From Flavicella sp042091695 (GTDB lineage: Bacteria; Bacteroidota; Bacteroidia; Flavobacteriales; Flavobacteriaceae), in contig JBELHA010000079.1 of assembly GCA_042091695.1 (NCBI GenBank), positions 1 through 6,308 on the forward strand: 6,308 bases of DNA, written 5' to 3'. The stretch's first letter is position 1, and each line of letters starts with the position of its first letter. The notes under the pieces were generated by a model. The model worked only from the letters and a program-made list of their open reading frames with translations, was not told the origin of the DNA and ran no database searches. The translations under genes were made by a program, and so were the position numbers. Positions 1 through 5,563 of this stretch are shown one piece after another.

Positions 1-323
1 TAGTGCTGTGTTTTTTTAAGCCTATCTGTATTCTAAAGATATATACGAGGAGGATTTGGTAATTTTTATTTTACAATTTTGAAAATACTGAAAGAATCAA
101 ATGCGAAAAAGTTGTGCTGTACTACTATGACAGTTGTTTCAAAAACAGGAAACCCTAAGCGATGTTTTAAGGTACAAGAAATTTCAATAATAAATTGTGA
201 ATTGTGTGCTTTAAATCTAGTGAAGTAAGAGGAAACTTTAATTGTAATATATGCCGCTATAGGTTTGTAGCACATACTATATTATGTATGCATTTCAGTA
301 TTTATTTTACGATCGCTCAAAAT
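1..323. other. Stretch with no supportable gene
   Basis: No reading frame here is convincing. A 69-codon minus-strand frame (66-275) starts with ATG but resembles no family I know and has no recognisable promoter. On the plus strand, frame 1 is open from 37 to 228 without an early start codon, and frame 3 is open from 63 to 158. Opposed and overlapping open frames of this size are expected by chance, or could be the worn remnant of a gene. A TAGGTTTG box at 260-267 on the plus strand matches the -7 element but has no good -33 partner and no gene after it. Confidence 0.5.
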
Positions 324-351
324 AAAAAAATGCGTAGTTGATACAACGCAT
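324..351 (-). terminator. Rho-independent terminator of the cupredoxin lipoprotein gene
   Basis: Read on the minus strand, ATGCGT (346-351) pairs with ACGCAT (330-335). The stem continues past one mismatch by two more pairs to a four-base loop, and is followed by a run of seven T (324-330). It lies about 40 bases past the stop codon of the gene at 394-1038, the expected place for its terminator. Confidence 0.75.
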
Positions 352-393
352 ATTTAAAAAACTTTATGGGTAAAGGCATACTATTTGAGTCTG

Positions 394-1038
394 TTAGCTA
401 TCTGATTGCTGTATACTAATAGTTCCCACCATACTTATATGAGGTCTACATTGGTAATAATAAGTTCCCGTTTCTAAAGGTGTCCATTCAACAGTTCCAT
501 TCGTATCACCGTTATTTATGGCTTCGGGAATAAGGTTGTCATAATTTGTCCCTGGTATAGTTTTCAAAAGGAATGGATGGCCAGGTGCATCGACATTAAA
601 TTTAATTTGATCGCCTACCTTGAAAGTCAAGCTAGGATCGTCTCCTGAAACAGGTCCGTTTCTATCCATGCCTGTAAGACTATAGTTTCTCGCACTATTG
701 GCAGTAACATGTATCACAAAACTCTTGGTGGTTGGTATGCTAGAAAAATTGGCGCTTATTTCAAGGTCTTCTGTCATTGTTACTGTCAAAGAATTTTCTT
801 CGCTTCCATTGGACCAATTTGTAAATTCATAAGCTGCTTCCGATATAGCTGTAATCGTAACTTGTTCTCCCTCGTCATAGCTTCCTCCTGTAAGGTCTAC
901 ACGACCACCTTCTCCTGCACTTACGGATAAGGTATATTTAGCTACTATAGGAGTTGAGGTTTCAGTATCATTGGAGGCGCAATAGCACAATAGTAAACTA
1001 CTACAGCTAAAAAGAGCAAATACAATTTTTCGAATCAT
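394..1038 (-). CDS. Probable lipoprotein: InlB-like repeat plus cupredoxin (type 1 copper) domain
   Basis: The 214-residue protein starts with a short basic N-terminus and a hydrophobic segment (residues 5-19) ending at Cys20, followed by an acidic, Ser/Thr-rich linker. This suggests a lipoprotein signal, but Tyr19 before the cysteine is atypical of a lipobox, so lipid attachment is uncertain. Residues 35-99 resemble the divergent InlB B-repeat (Flg_new_2 type), with a Gly-Gly turn and the Asn-Trp-Ser core at 74-76. Residues about 105-210 form a cupredoxin domain. Visible candidate copper ligands are His154 in a GHPF context, Cys197, His200 and Met203. The Cys-x2-His-x2-Met spacing is that of amicyanin, shorter than the plastocyanin loop. 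The likely role is periplasmic or surface electron transfer or copper binding; the partner is unknown. The gene is monocistronic, with its own promoter and terminator. Only one in-frame ATG fits, just before the signal segment. Confidence 0.9.
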   Translation of the reverse strand: MIRKIVFALFSCSSLLLCYCASNDTETSTPIVAKYTLSVSAGEGGRVDLTGGSYDEGEQVTITAISEAAYEFTNWSNGSEENSLTVTMTEDLEISANFSSIPTTKSFVIHVTANSARNYSLTGMDRNGPVSGDDPSLTFKVGDQIKFNVDAPGHPFLLKTIPGTNYDNLIPEAINNGDTNGTVEWTPLETGTYYYQCRPHISMVGTISIQQSDS

Positions 1039-1078
1039 GATGGAGAAAGGGATGTAAATTTGTAGTTTCTATTTTTTG

Positions 1079-1111
1079 TAAATATACAATCTATAGTTTA
1101 TGTAGTTCAAA
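1079..1111 (-). promoter_or_regulatory. Bacteroidota-type promoter of the cupredoxin lipoprotein gene
   Basis: On the minus strand, TTTG (1108-1111) is separated by 21 bases from TATATTTA (1079-1086), seven of eight positions matching TAnnTTTG. The spacing is right for the Bacteroidota primary sigma factor, and transcription would start about 35 bases before the ATG at 1038. No Shine-Dalgarno sequence is seen in that leader, as is usual for the phylum. Confidence 0.6.
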
Positions 1112-1190
1112 CCATCTCTGGGAAAATACAATAGCGTAAAAAGTTCAAACGATTTTCAAAATTTCACTATTTTTTTGACTTTATACTACT

Positions 1191-1222
1191 AAAAAAAAAA
1201 CACCCTGTTTAGGGTGTTTTTT
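1191..1222 (-). terminator. Strong hairpin terminator after the LACTB-like gene
   Basis: CACCCT (1201-1206) and AGGGTG (1211-1216) form a perfect GC-rich stem around a four-base loop. It is extended by A·T pairs and flanked by A10 on the left and T6 on the right. Read on the minus strand it ends in a T run, 22 bases past the stop codon of the gene at 1244-2545. The symmetric flanks would also let it stop plus-strand transcription. It separates this gene from the lipoprotein gene in the same orientation. Confidence 0.9.
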
Positions 1223-1243
1223 GCTCTGAAATATTTATTAGTC

Positions 1244-2545
1244 TTAGGTTTTAGTGTTTTTTATTTCTTCATACAATGTATGCTCTTTCCTTTCAATTTC
1301 CTGAATAAAGTAATTAGCTATGCGAAATAGATACGCTCCTAAATCACTAAAATCCTCTACGTTGGTATTGATAGCCACGTCAATGACAAGGTCATAATTT
1401 GGAAAAATTGCCAAAAAGTTTTGAGAACCTTTGCTCACCCCTCCATGGTGTACCATCCAAATAGGGGTTTGACCTTCCAATATCCATTTGTTTTTAAAAG
1501 ACAGAAAAGAACGCCATCCAAGTGCGTACTGTTGTTCGTTAATCTCACCGTTGTTTAGTTTTTGAGGAGTCCAGAAGTTTTGTTTGGTTGCCTTACTGAT
1601 AAATCCATCTTCTCTCAAATAAGCCATGCCCATTTTTACCATGTCTGTTGGGGTAGAGATGATACCGCCACCGGCCCATTTATAGCTGAGGTTGATGTCG
1701 TATTCGAGACCGAAACTTCTATAAACTCTATAGTAACCTCTATCAACTTCGTAAAAAGTTGCAAAATTGTCACTTTTCGCTTTGTTGTGATCTCCATAGG
1801 TGTCTTGCATGTCAAGTGGTATAAAAACTTCCTCATTTAAATACTTGAGAAAAGGGGTCGCCACAGCTTGTTGTAAGACGACACTTGCTAAGTTGATATC
1901 AAAAGTAGAGTAAGCAAAATCAGTACCAGGTTCGAAAATTAAATCGTAGCGGTCGAATACTTTTAAACCTTCAGAAGCTGTTTTAAAGTCATAGCAATTG
2001 CATAGGGTGTACTTGGCAGAGGCTATGCCAAAATCAGAGTAATTTCCGATACCCGCCGTATGTGATAAGAGTTGACGCATCGAAAAGCGCCACTGCTTAG
2101 GAGTCCAGTTGGAAATTGTATCACCGATCGTGTTATCCAAGTTTAGCAACCCTTTATCAACGGCTCTAGCGATCCCTGTACTTGTTACTGCTTTAGAAGT
2201 GCTTCCAATTCGGTATTGAGTTTTGGGTGTTGCTTTTTTTTTCGTCGCTAGATCTTGATAACCAGCAGCGGCAGACCATATCACTTTTCCACGATGTCCC
2301 ACAGCGACAGAAAAAGAAGGGAAATCTGTTTGTTTTCCTATGGACCTCAAAACTTCTTGAGCATTTGAAATAGCAGTGTTGTAATGTGTTGCTTTTGTGG
2401 TTGTAGTACTTGGAAACTGCCTGTTTTCCTCATAAGGAGTGAGGGTTGTAAAATAGTAAATGTTAAAGAGAACTAGCAGACCTAAAATCGCTCCAATAAC
2501 TTTTATAAAGCGACGGCCTAATCGAATGTTTGTTTTGTTTTTCAT
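1244..2545 (-). CDS. Membrane-anchored serine hydrolase, LACTB / class C beta-lactamase-like
   Basis: This 433-residue protein belongs to the serine beta-lactamase-like / penicillin-binding superfamily (Pfam Beta-lactamase). A basic start is followed by one hydrophobic helix (about residues 13-32), an N-terminal anchor that puts the catalytic domain outside the cytoplasmic membrane. Catalytic motifs are visible: Ser115-Thr-Ser-Lys118 (SxxK, nucleophile and base), Tyr212-Ser-Thr (the YxN-like second motif, with Thr at the usual Asn place), and His366-His-Gly-Gly369 (the KTG/HxG-like third motif). LLSHTAGI at 159-166 and AGGGIISTP at 291-299 are other family hallmarks. The segment around residues 76-140 resembles mitochondrial LACTB and its bacterial relatives. 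Members act as peptidases, esterases or peptidoglycan-related hydrolases; true beta-lactamase activity is uncommon, and the substrate cannot be read from sequence. It is a single gene with its own terminator, divergent from the two-component operon. Confidence 0.92.
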   Translation of the reverse strand: MKNKTNIRLGRRFIKVIGAILGLLVLFNIYYFTTLTPYEENRQFPSTTTTKATHYNTAISNAQEVLRSIGKQTDFPSFSVAVGHRGKVIWSAAAGYQDLATKKKATPKTQYRIGSTSKAVTSTGIARAVDKGLLNLDNTIGDTISNWTPKQWRFSMRQLLSHTAGIGNYSDFGIASAKYTLCNCYDFKTASEGLKVFDRYDLIFEPGTDFAYSTFDINLASVVLQQAVATPFLKYLNEEVFIPLDMQDTYGDHNKAKSDNFATFYEVDRGYYRVYRSFGLEYDINLSYKWAGGGIISTPTDMVKMGMAYLREDGFISKATKQNFWTPQKLNNGEINEQQYALGWRSFLSFKNKWILEGQTPIWMVHHGGVSKGSQNFLAIFPNYDLVIDVAINTNVEDFSDLGAYLFRIANYFIQEIERKEHTLYEEIKNTKT

Positions 2546-2546
2546 A

Positions 2547-2607
2547 CTGCAATAATACTCGAAGCATACATGTGCTTTTCAAAAATTAGACAGAGACAGT
2601 ATTGCAG
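2547..2607 (-). repeat. Inverted repeat just upstream of the LACTB-like start codon
   Basis: CTGCAATA (2547-2554) and TATTGCAG (2600-2607) are perfect inverted arms 45 bases apart, and with a two-base bulge the pairing extends three more pairs. The near arm ends one base before the ATG of the minus-strand hydrolase. In a long transcript the hairpin could mask the ribosome entry site, or the arms could be an operator. If transcription starts inside it (see the weak promoter at 2581-2616), only the operator reading remains. Confidence 0.4.
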
Positions 2608-2616
2608 CTGCTCAAA
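2581..2616 (-). promoter_or_regulatory. Weak candidate promoter of the LACTB-like gene
   Basis: On the minus strand TTTG (2613-2616) is followed after 24 bases by TAATTTTT (2581-2588), seven of eight positions of TAnnTTTG. The spacing is slightly longer than usual for Bacteroidota promoters. It is the best match I find upstream of the hydrolase start, but it is weak. Confidence 0.25.
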
Positions 2617-2625
2617 AGAGAGGAA

Positions 2626-2781
2626 ATGATTGGAAATGAATTTGTCAACAGTTGTTTCGTATTGGACATCGATGGCGCTCAATTGGTCGATTTATTGGGG
2701 GTTAAGAATTGGAAGTGTTATTTTTGTTTTGATATAAGAACCGACGAACAGTTAGGAATGAGCGTCAAAAGATTCACTTAG
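2626..2781 (+). CDS. Possible small protein upstream of the kinase (doubtful)
   Basis: An open frame of 51 codons begins with ATG after AGAGAGGAA, a purine-rich stretch that could serve as ribosome binding site, and ends 29 bases before the kinase start. The product would be soluble and mildly acidic with three cysteines (residues 10, 31, 34), and resembles nothing I know. Against it, the best promoter for the kinase operon lies inside this frame, and no promoter is seen upstream. In sequence of this composition such a frame can arise by chance. Confidence 0.18.
   Translation: MIGNEFVNSCFVLDIDGAQLVDLLGVKNWKCYFCFDIRTDEQLGMSVKRFT
2694..2726 (+). promoter_or_regulatory. Bacteroidota-type promoter of the kinase-regulator operon
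   Basis: TATTTTTG (2719-2726) is a perfect TAnnTTTG -7 box, and ATTG (2694-2697) supplies the -33 TTG element with a 21-base spacer. Transcription would start near 2733 and give a leader of about 75 bases before the kinase ATG at 2811. A direct repeat, GTTARGAAT, lies at 2701-2709 inside the promoter and again at 2751-2759, exactly 50 bases later; it could be a regulator site. Confidence 0.6.
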
Positions 2782-2810
2782 GCCTGTTAACACTCTAATT
2801 AGTACCATGT

Positions 2811-3893
2811 ATGGCATTGAAGAAAAGTAGTAAAAGACATATATTTTTTTGGGTGTTGTTGCTCATTAGTTTTGCTGTAATTCCTTATTTTCAAGAGGGA
2901 AATGTACATACTTTGTCAACCTTAATTTTGTACAATCTAAAACGGATGCCTTTCCTTTTGATAGGGACGTATTCGTATAATGATATATTAATACCCCGTT
3001 TTTACAAGTCTAAAAAATTCCTGCTTTTTACAGTATGTAGCATCCTTATGTTTTATAGCGTAAGTGCTTTAGATCGAGTATTCAATGTCTATGTATACGA
3101 AACCTTATTTCGAGAGCCTCCCTTTGTAAAAGAATCTCTTTTTGAAATTTTTAGCGATGTCACTTTTTTAATTACAGGGTATTTGCCACCTATTTTATTT
3201 GCTTCCCTAGCGATGGCTCTGGATAGGCTTGTACAAGCAAAACAAGATGTAGAAAAAAGAAATACCGAACTAGAGGGGGCTAAAAACCGAGCAGAACTCA
3301 ACGCTTTAAAGTCACAAATACATCCCCATTTTTTATTCAATACACTCAACAATCTATACACACTGACCCTTCAAAAATCTGACGAGGCACCTAAAACAGT
3401 AGCCAGACTCTCGGAGATGCTCGACTATATTTTGTACCAATGCAATGACAAGTTTGTATCTTTACAAAAGGAGCTAGACTTACTCGACAATTACATCGCT
3501 TTGGAAAGTTTGCGTTATGGTGAAGACATTGAGATTCAAAAGGATTTTGAGCTCACAAATAGTCAAATGACTATTGCGCCTTTGTTGCTGTTGTCAATTT
3601 TAGAAAATGCATTCAAACACGGTGCAAGTGGAAGTATAGACATACCTAAAATTCACATCAAACTTGTTCAAGAAGGAGCGTATTTGTTTGTGTCCGTCAA
3701 AAATACCAAAAACGATCTTCCACAGCAGGATGATACGGGCTATTCTAAAGGAATAGGTGTGAACAATGTAAAGCAACAGCTCGAGTTACTGTATTACGAA
3801 TTTTCCTATGAGGTTACTGATAAGGAGGGCTGGTATATTGTAAATTTAAAAATAAACACGCAAAAAATCAAAGATGAAATGTATTCTAGTTGA
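2811..3893 (+). CDS. Sensor histidine kinase, LytS/YehU type (His_kinase family)
   Basis: This 360-residue protein is a membrane sensor that phosphorylates itself on histidine and passes the phosphate to the regulator encoded next. The N-terminal 140 residues carry about four hydrophobic segments (roughly 11-27, 39-55, 69-86, 117-138) without a sizeable extracellular domain, so the signal is probably sensed in or near the membrane. A helical, charged linker (about 138-166, likely coiled coil) leads to the His_kinase motif QIHPHFLFN at 169-177; His173 is the family's conserved phosphoacceptor and an extra His171 precedes it. ATP-binding motifs follow: the N box with Glu265-Asn266 to His270-Gly271, and the G box GIGVNN at 314-319. 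The length is normal for the family. The start has no clear Shine-Dalgarno sequence. The 3' end overlaps the regulator gene by 20 nt, implying coupled translation. Confidence 0.95.
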   Translation: MALKKSSKRHIFFWVLLLISFAVIPYFQEGNVHTLSTLILYNLKRMPFLLIGTYSYNDILIPRFYKSKKFLLFTVCSILMFYSVSALDRVFNVYVYETLFREPPFVKESLFEIFSDVTFLITGYLPPILFASLAMALDRLVQAKQDVEKRNTELEGAKNRAELNALKSQIHPHFLFNTLNNLYTLTLQKSDEAPKTVARLSEMLDYILYQCNDKFVSLQKELDLLDNYIALESLRYGEDIEIQKDFELTNSQMTIAPLLLLSILENAFKHGASGSIDIPKIHIKLVQEGAYLFVSVKNTKNDLPQQDDTGYSKGIGVNNVKQQLELLYYEFSYEVTDKEGWYIVNLKINTQKIKDEMYSS

Positions 3894-4566
3894 CGATGAA
3901 CCATTAGCACGGTCCTTATTGGAAAGTCATATAGCGAATGTTCCTTATTTAAATCTATGTGGTTCTTTCAAAAATGCAATGCTGGCAGCAGACTATTTGA
4001 ATAAAAATCAAGTAGATGTTATTTTTTTAGACATACAAATGCCCTTGCTCAACGGGATTCAATTTTTGAAAACACTAGCAAATCCTCCAAAAGTAATTTT
4101 TACAACTGCCTATCGCGAATATGCAGTGGAGGGCTACGAGTTAGAGGTCGTGGACTACTTGTTAAAACCCATCACTTTCGAGCGCTTTTTCAAGGCAGTT
4201 GGTAAGTTGAGTATCCCTACGAAGCCTTCTGTAGAAACTCAAAAAGGAGTGGAAGCTACAACTATTTTCGTACAGGTCAATAAAAAGCATGTAAAAGTGG
4301 TGCTGGACGAAATTCTATACATTGAAAGTATCAAAGATTATTTGAAAATTCACAAAAAAGAGGGAAGCTTAGTCATCAAAGAACGCATCAGTCATTTTGT
4401 GACACAATTGCCTGCAGATCGATTTTTACAAATTCATCGATCCTATATCATTCATAAGGGTGCCGTGACTGCGTTTACACAATTGGATGTTGAAATTGGA
4501 GCCATCGAAATCCCTATTGGAGGCAAGTACAAAGAAGGGGTGTTGTCCATATTAAAAAAGAGTTGA
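3874..4566 (+). CDS. LytTR-family DNA-binding response regulator
   Basis: This 230-residue protein is the cognate regulator of the upstream kinase. The receiver domain (residues 1-115) has the acidic pair Asp7-Asp8, phosphoacceptor Asp53 in FLDIQMP, Thr77/Thr78 and Lys98 in LLKPI, so every residue needed for phosphorylation is present. After a short linker (112-128) comes the LytTR DNA-binding domain (about 131-228), with typical IESIKDYLKI at 150-159 and FLQIHRSYIIH at 184-194. LytTR proteins usually bind pairs of direct repeats upstream of their targets, often including exported-protein or cell-envelope genes. The start lies inside the kinase gene. No convincing terminator follows; the A/T hairpin at the stop codon is weak. 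The target genes are not shown by the sequence; the divergent hydrolase and the operon itself are the nearest candidates. Confidence 0.95.
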   Translation: MKCILVDDEPLARSLLESHIANVPYLNLCGSFKNAMLAADYLNKNQVDVIFLDIQMPLLNGIQFLKTLANPPKVIFTTAYREYAVEGYELEVVDYLLKPITFERFFKAVGKLSIPTKPSVETQKGVEATTIFVQVNKKHVKVVLDEILYIESIKDYLKIHKKEGSLVIKERISHFVTQLPADRFLQIHRSYIIHKGAVTAFTQLDVEIGAIEIPIGGKYKEGVLSILKKS

Positions 4567-4593
4567 TTTCTTTTTTAGGAAGTCAAATAGTTA

Positions 4594-4601
4594 TACTTTT
4601 G
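4594..4601 (+). promoter_or_regulatory. Isolated -7 promoter box before the small membrane protein
   Basis: TACTTTTG matches TAnnTTTG perfectly, but the -33 side offers only TTTC at 4567-4570 (23-base spacing). It could drive the gene at 4749 with a leader of about 140 bases that contains the nested inverted repeats at 4640-4708. Confidence 0.3.
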
Positions 4602-4639
4602 AGTGTGTAAAAAACAAATAAACGTAACAAAGGTGTGTT

Positions 4640-4708
4640 TATTCAACCATATGGGGTGGATAAAGTGAATTGAGTGCACTTTATATAGGCGTTGCAATTC
4701 TTTGAATA
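4640..4708. repeat. Nested and competing inverted repeats between regulator and small gene
   Basis: Outer arms TATTCAA (4640-4646) and TTGAATA (4702-4708) enclose a perfect 8-bp hairpin, ATAAAGTG (4660-4667) with CACTTTAT (4677-4684) around a nine-base loop. A third pair, GAATTG (4667-4672) and CAATTC (4695-4700), overlaps the inner hairpin and would compete with it. There is no T run, so this is not an ordinary terminator. It could be an RNA structure, an operator or part of a dispersed repeat. Confidence 0.45.
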
Positions 4709-4748
4709 GGAAGGCAAGAAAATACAATTAAACGAAAAAATATAGATA

Positions 4749-4970
4749 ATGATGAAATTTTGGATAATAGCAATATTGATTTTTATAATAATTACGTTAG
4801 TACTAGCGAAATTAACATTGAAAAAAAGGAGAAAAGAAAGAGGAGAAAAAATGTGGAAATTGTATGATGGAATGACAAAATATTGGTTGCGTTTATCATT
4901 AGTTAGTATGGTAATAACGACTTGTATAATATTTTTAGTTAATTGGATAGGATTTCCAATTAAACCATAG
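4749..4970 (+). CDS. Small two-helix membrane protein, function unknown
   Basis: The 73-residue product has a clear hairpin topology: a helix at about 4-20 rich in Ile and Leu, a strongly basic segment at 21-37 with nine Lys/Arg, and a second helix at about 49-67, then a short tail ending in KP. By the positive-inside rule the basic loop should be cytoplasmic with both ends outside. I recognise no family. Two adjacent ATG codons (4749 and 4752) could both start it, after an A-rich leader without Shine-Dalgarno sequence. It lies 182 bases past the response regulator in the same direction, behind inverted repeats, so it is probably a separate unit. The hydrophobic-basic-hydrophobic pattern makes it more likely real than chance, despite its size. 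Confidence 0.6.
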   Translation: MMKFWIIAILIFIIITLVLAKLTLKKRRKERGEKMWKLYDGMTKYWLRLSLVSMVITTCIIFLVNWIGFPIKP

Positions 4971-5043
4971 AATTTTGGTGGAGTCCAGCACTTAAAATGA
5001 AATGAGAATATTAGTGAAATTGAACACCTGAATTAAAAAATAA

Positions 5044-5188
5044 AATTTTGTACGGAATTTAGCAAGTTGTGGAATTTATCACTCAATCGTAATTGAAAAA
5101 TATAATTAAACTAGATAAATTCTTTAGCCCTGAACAATTAGAGAATAAATTAACAGAGTTTGACAATATTATAAAAAAAATAGGTTGA
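5044..5188 (+). pseudogene. Possible frameshifted remnant of a gene 3' end
   Basis: Frame 1 is open from 5044 to 5106 and frame 2 from 5093 to 5185, overlapping at a run of five A (5096-5100). Reading through with one A removed joins them into about 47 residues ending in a charged helical stretch with SPEQLENK and a final KKIG before TGA. The frame 2 part alone reads like the C-terminus of a real soluble protein. No start codon or family is recognisable and the upstream part is missing. It may be a decayed gene, or chance frames in AT-rich DNA. Confidence 0.25.
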
Positions 5189-5263
5189 CTTACCATTTGG
5201 TAACTTTAAGAAAGTTTATAATTCATAGCTTTGTTTAAAATAAACAAAATCTTAGAAACGAAT

Positions 5264-5446
5264 ATGAAAGTACAATCAACTTTTCCTGCTTGGAAAGAAC
5301 TTATTGTACTAATAATTTTTCCTTTAGTATATATGTTATTCATCGCTTCTCCATTTGCGATGTCCGTTTTTAATAATAATGATGCTACCAATTACATCCC
5401 TGTTTGGAGTGGAATAATTGTTTTGCATTGGTTATCTATTTACTGA
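5264..5446 (+). CDS. Short hydrophobic ORF, possibly truncated membrane protein
   Basis: From the ATG at 5264 the frame encodes 60 residues with one confident membrane helix (about 13-34, after a Trp-Lys-Glu) and a second hydrophobic stretch that runs to the last residue (44-60). I prefer this ATG to the TTG at 5231, which would add eleven residues. The stop falls abruptly within hydrophobic sequence, and both other plus frames continue with hydrophobic codons past it (to 5492 and 5499), so a frameshift may have cut a longer two- or three-helix protein. No family is recognised. A weak terminator lies at 5519-5543. Confidence 0.4.
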   Translation: MKVQSTFPAWKELIVLIIFPLVYMLFIASPFAMSVFNNNDATNYIPVWSGIIVLHWLSIY

Positions 5447-5518
5447 TCTCCTCCCATATTATGTACTTACTTTTCTGTTTGTTACTGTCGTTTGATTTAT
5501 AAAATTCATTTTCGTTTA

Positions 5519-5543
5519 AGCGATTAAACCGCTATTATTTTTT
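5519..5543 (+). terminator. Weak candidate terminator after the short hydrophobic ORF
   Basis: AGCG (5519-5522) pairs with CGCT (5530-5533); past an A·C mismatch one more pair closes a three-base loop. An AT-rich tail ending in six T (5538-5543) follows. It fits a plus-strand terminator but the stem is short. On the minus strand there is no T run, so it does not clearly serve the hydrolase gene that ends at 5564. Confidence 0.35.
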
Positions 5544-5563
5544 GACAATGTTATGCCACGTTT

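Noticed and set aside
131..140. Ten-base match CAGTTGTTTC shared with 2649-2658
   Set aside because: Too short and isolated to count as a repeat; neighbouring bases do not match.
66..275. Minus-strand 69-codon open frame
   Set aside because: No family resemblance, no promoter, no operon partner, and the plus strand is open across most of the same bases; best explained by chance or decay.
1562..1840. Open frames inside the LACTB-like gene on both strands
   Set aside because: They are shadows of a gene whose own frame carries all the expected catalytic motifs.
3089..3361. Minus-strand open frame inside the kinase gene
   Set aside because: It overlaps the linker and phosphoacceptor part of a clear kinase and has no features of its own.
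4554..4576. Hairpin at the end of the response regulator gene as its terminator
   Set aside because: The stem is almost wholly A·T, overlaps the stop codon and is not followed by a T run.
4621..4697. attC-like integron site (AAC near the left end, GGCGTTGCAA at the right end)
   Set aside because: The boxes do not satisfy RYYYAAC / GTTRRRY, the arms are not symmetric over the element, no integrase is visible, and nearby genes are in mixed orientation.
5190..5215. Two tiny hairpins, TTACC/GGTAA and ACTTT/AAAGT
   Set aside because: Five-base stems rich in A·T are expected by chance in such sequence and they mark no gene boundary clearly.
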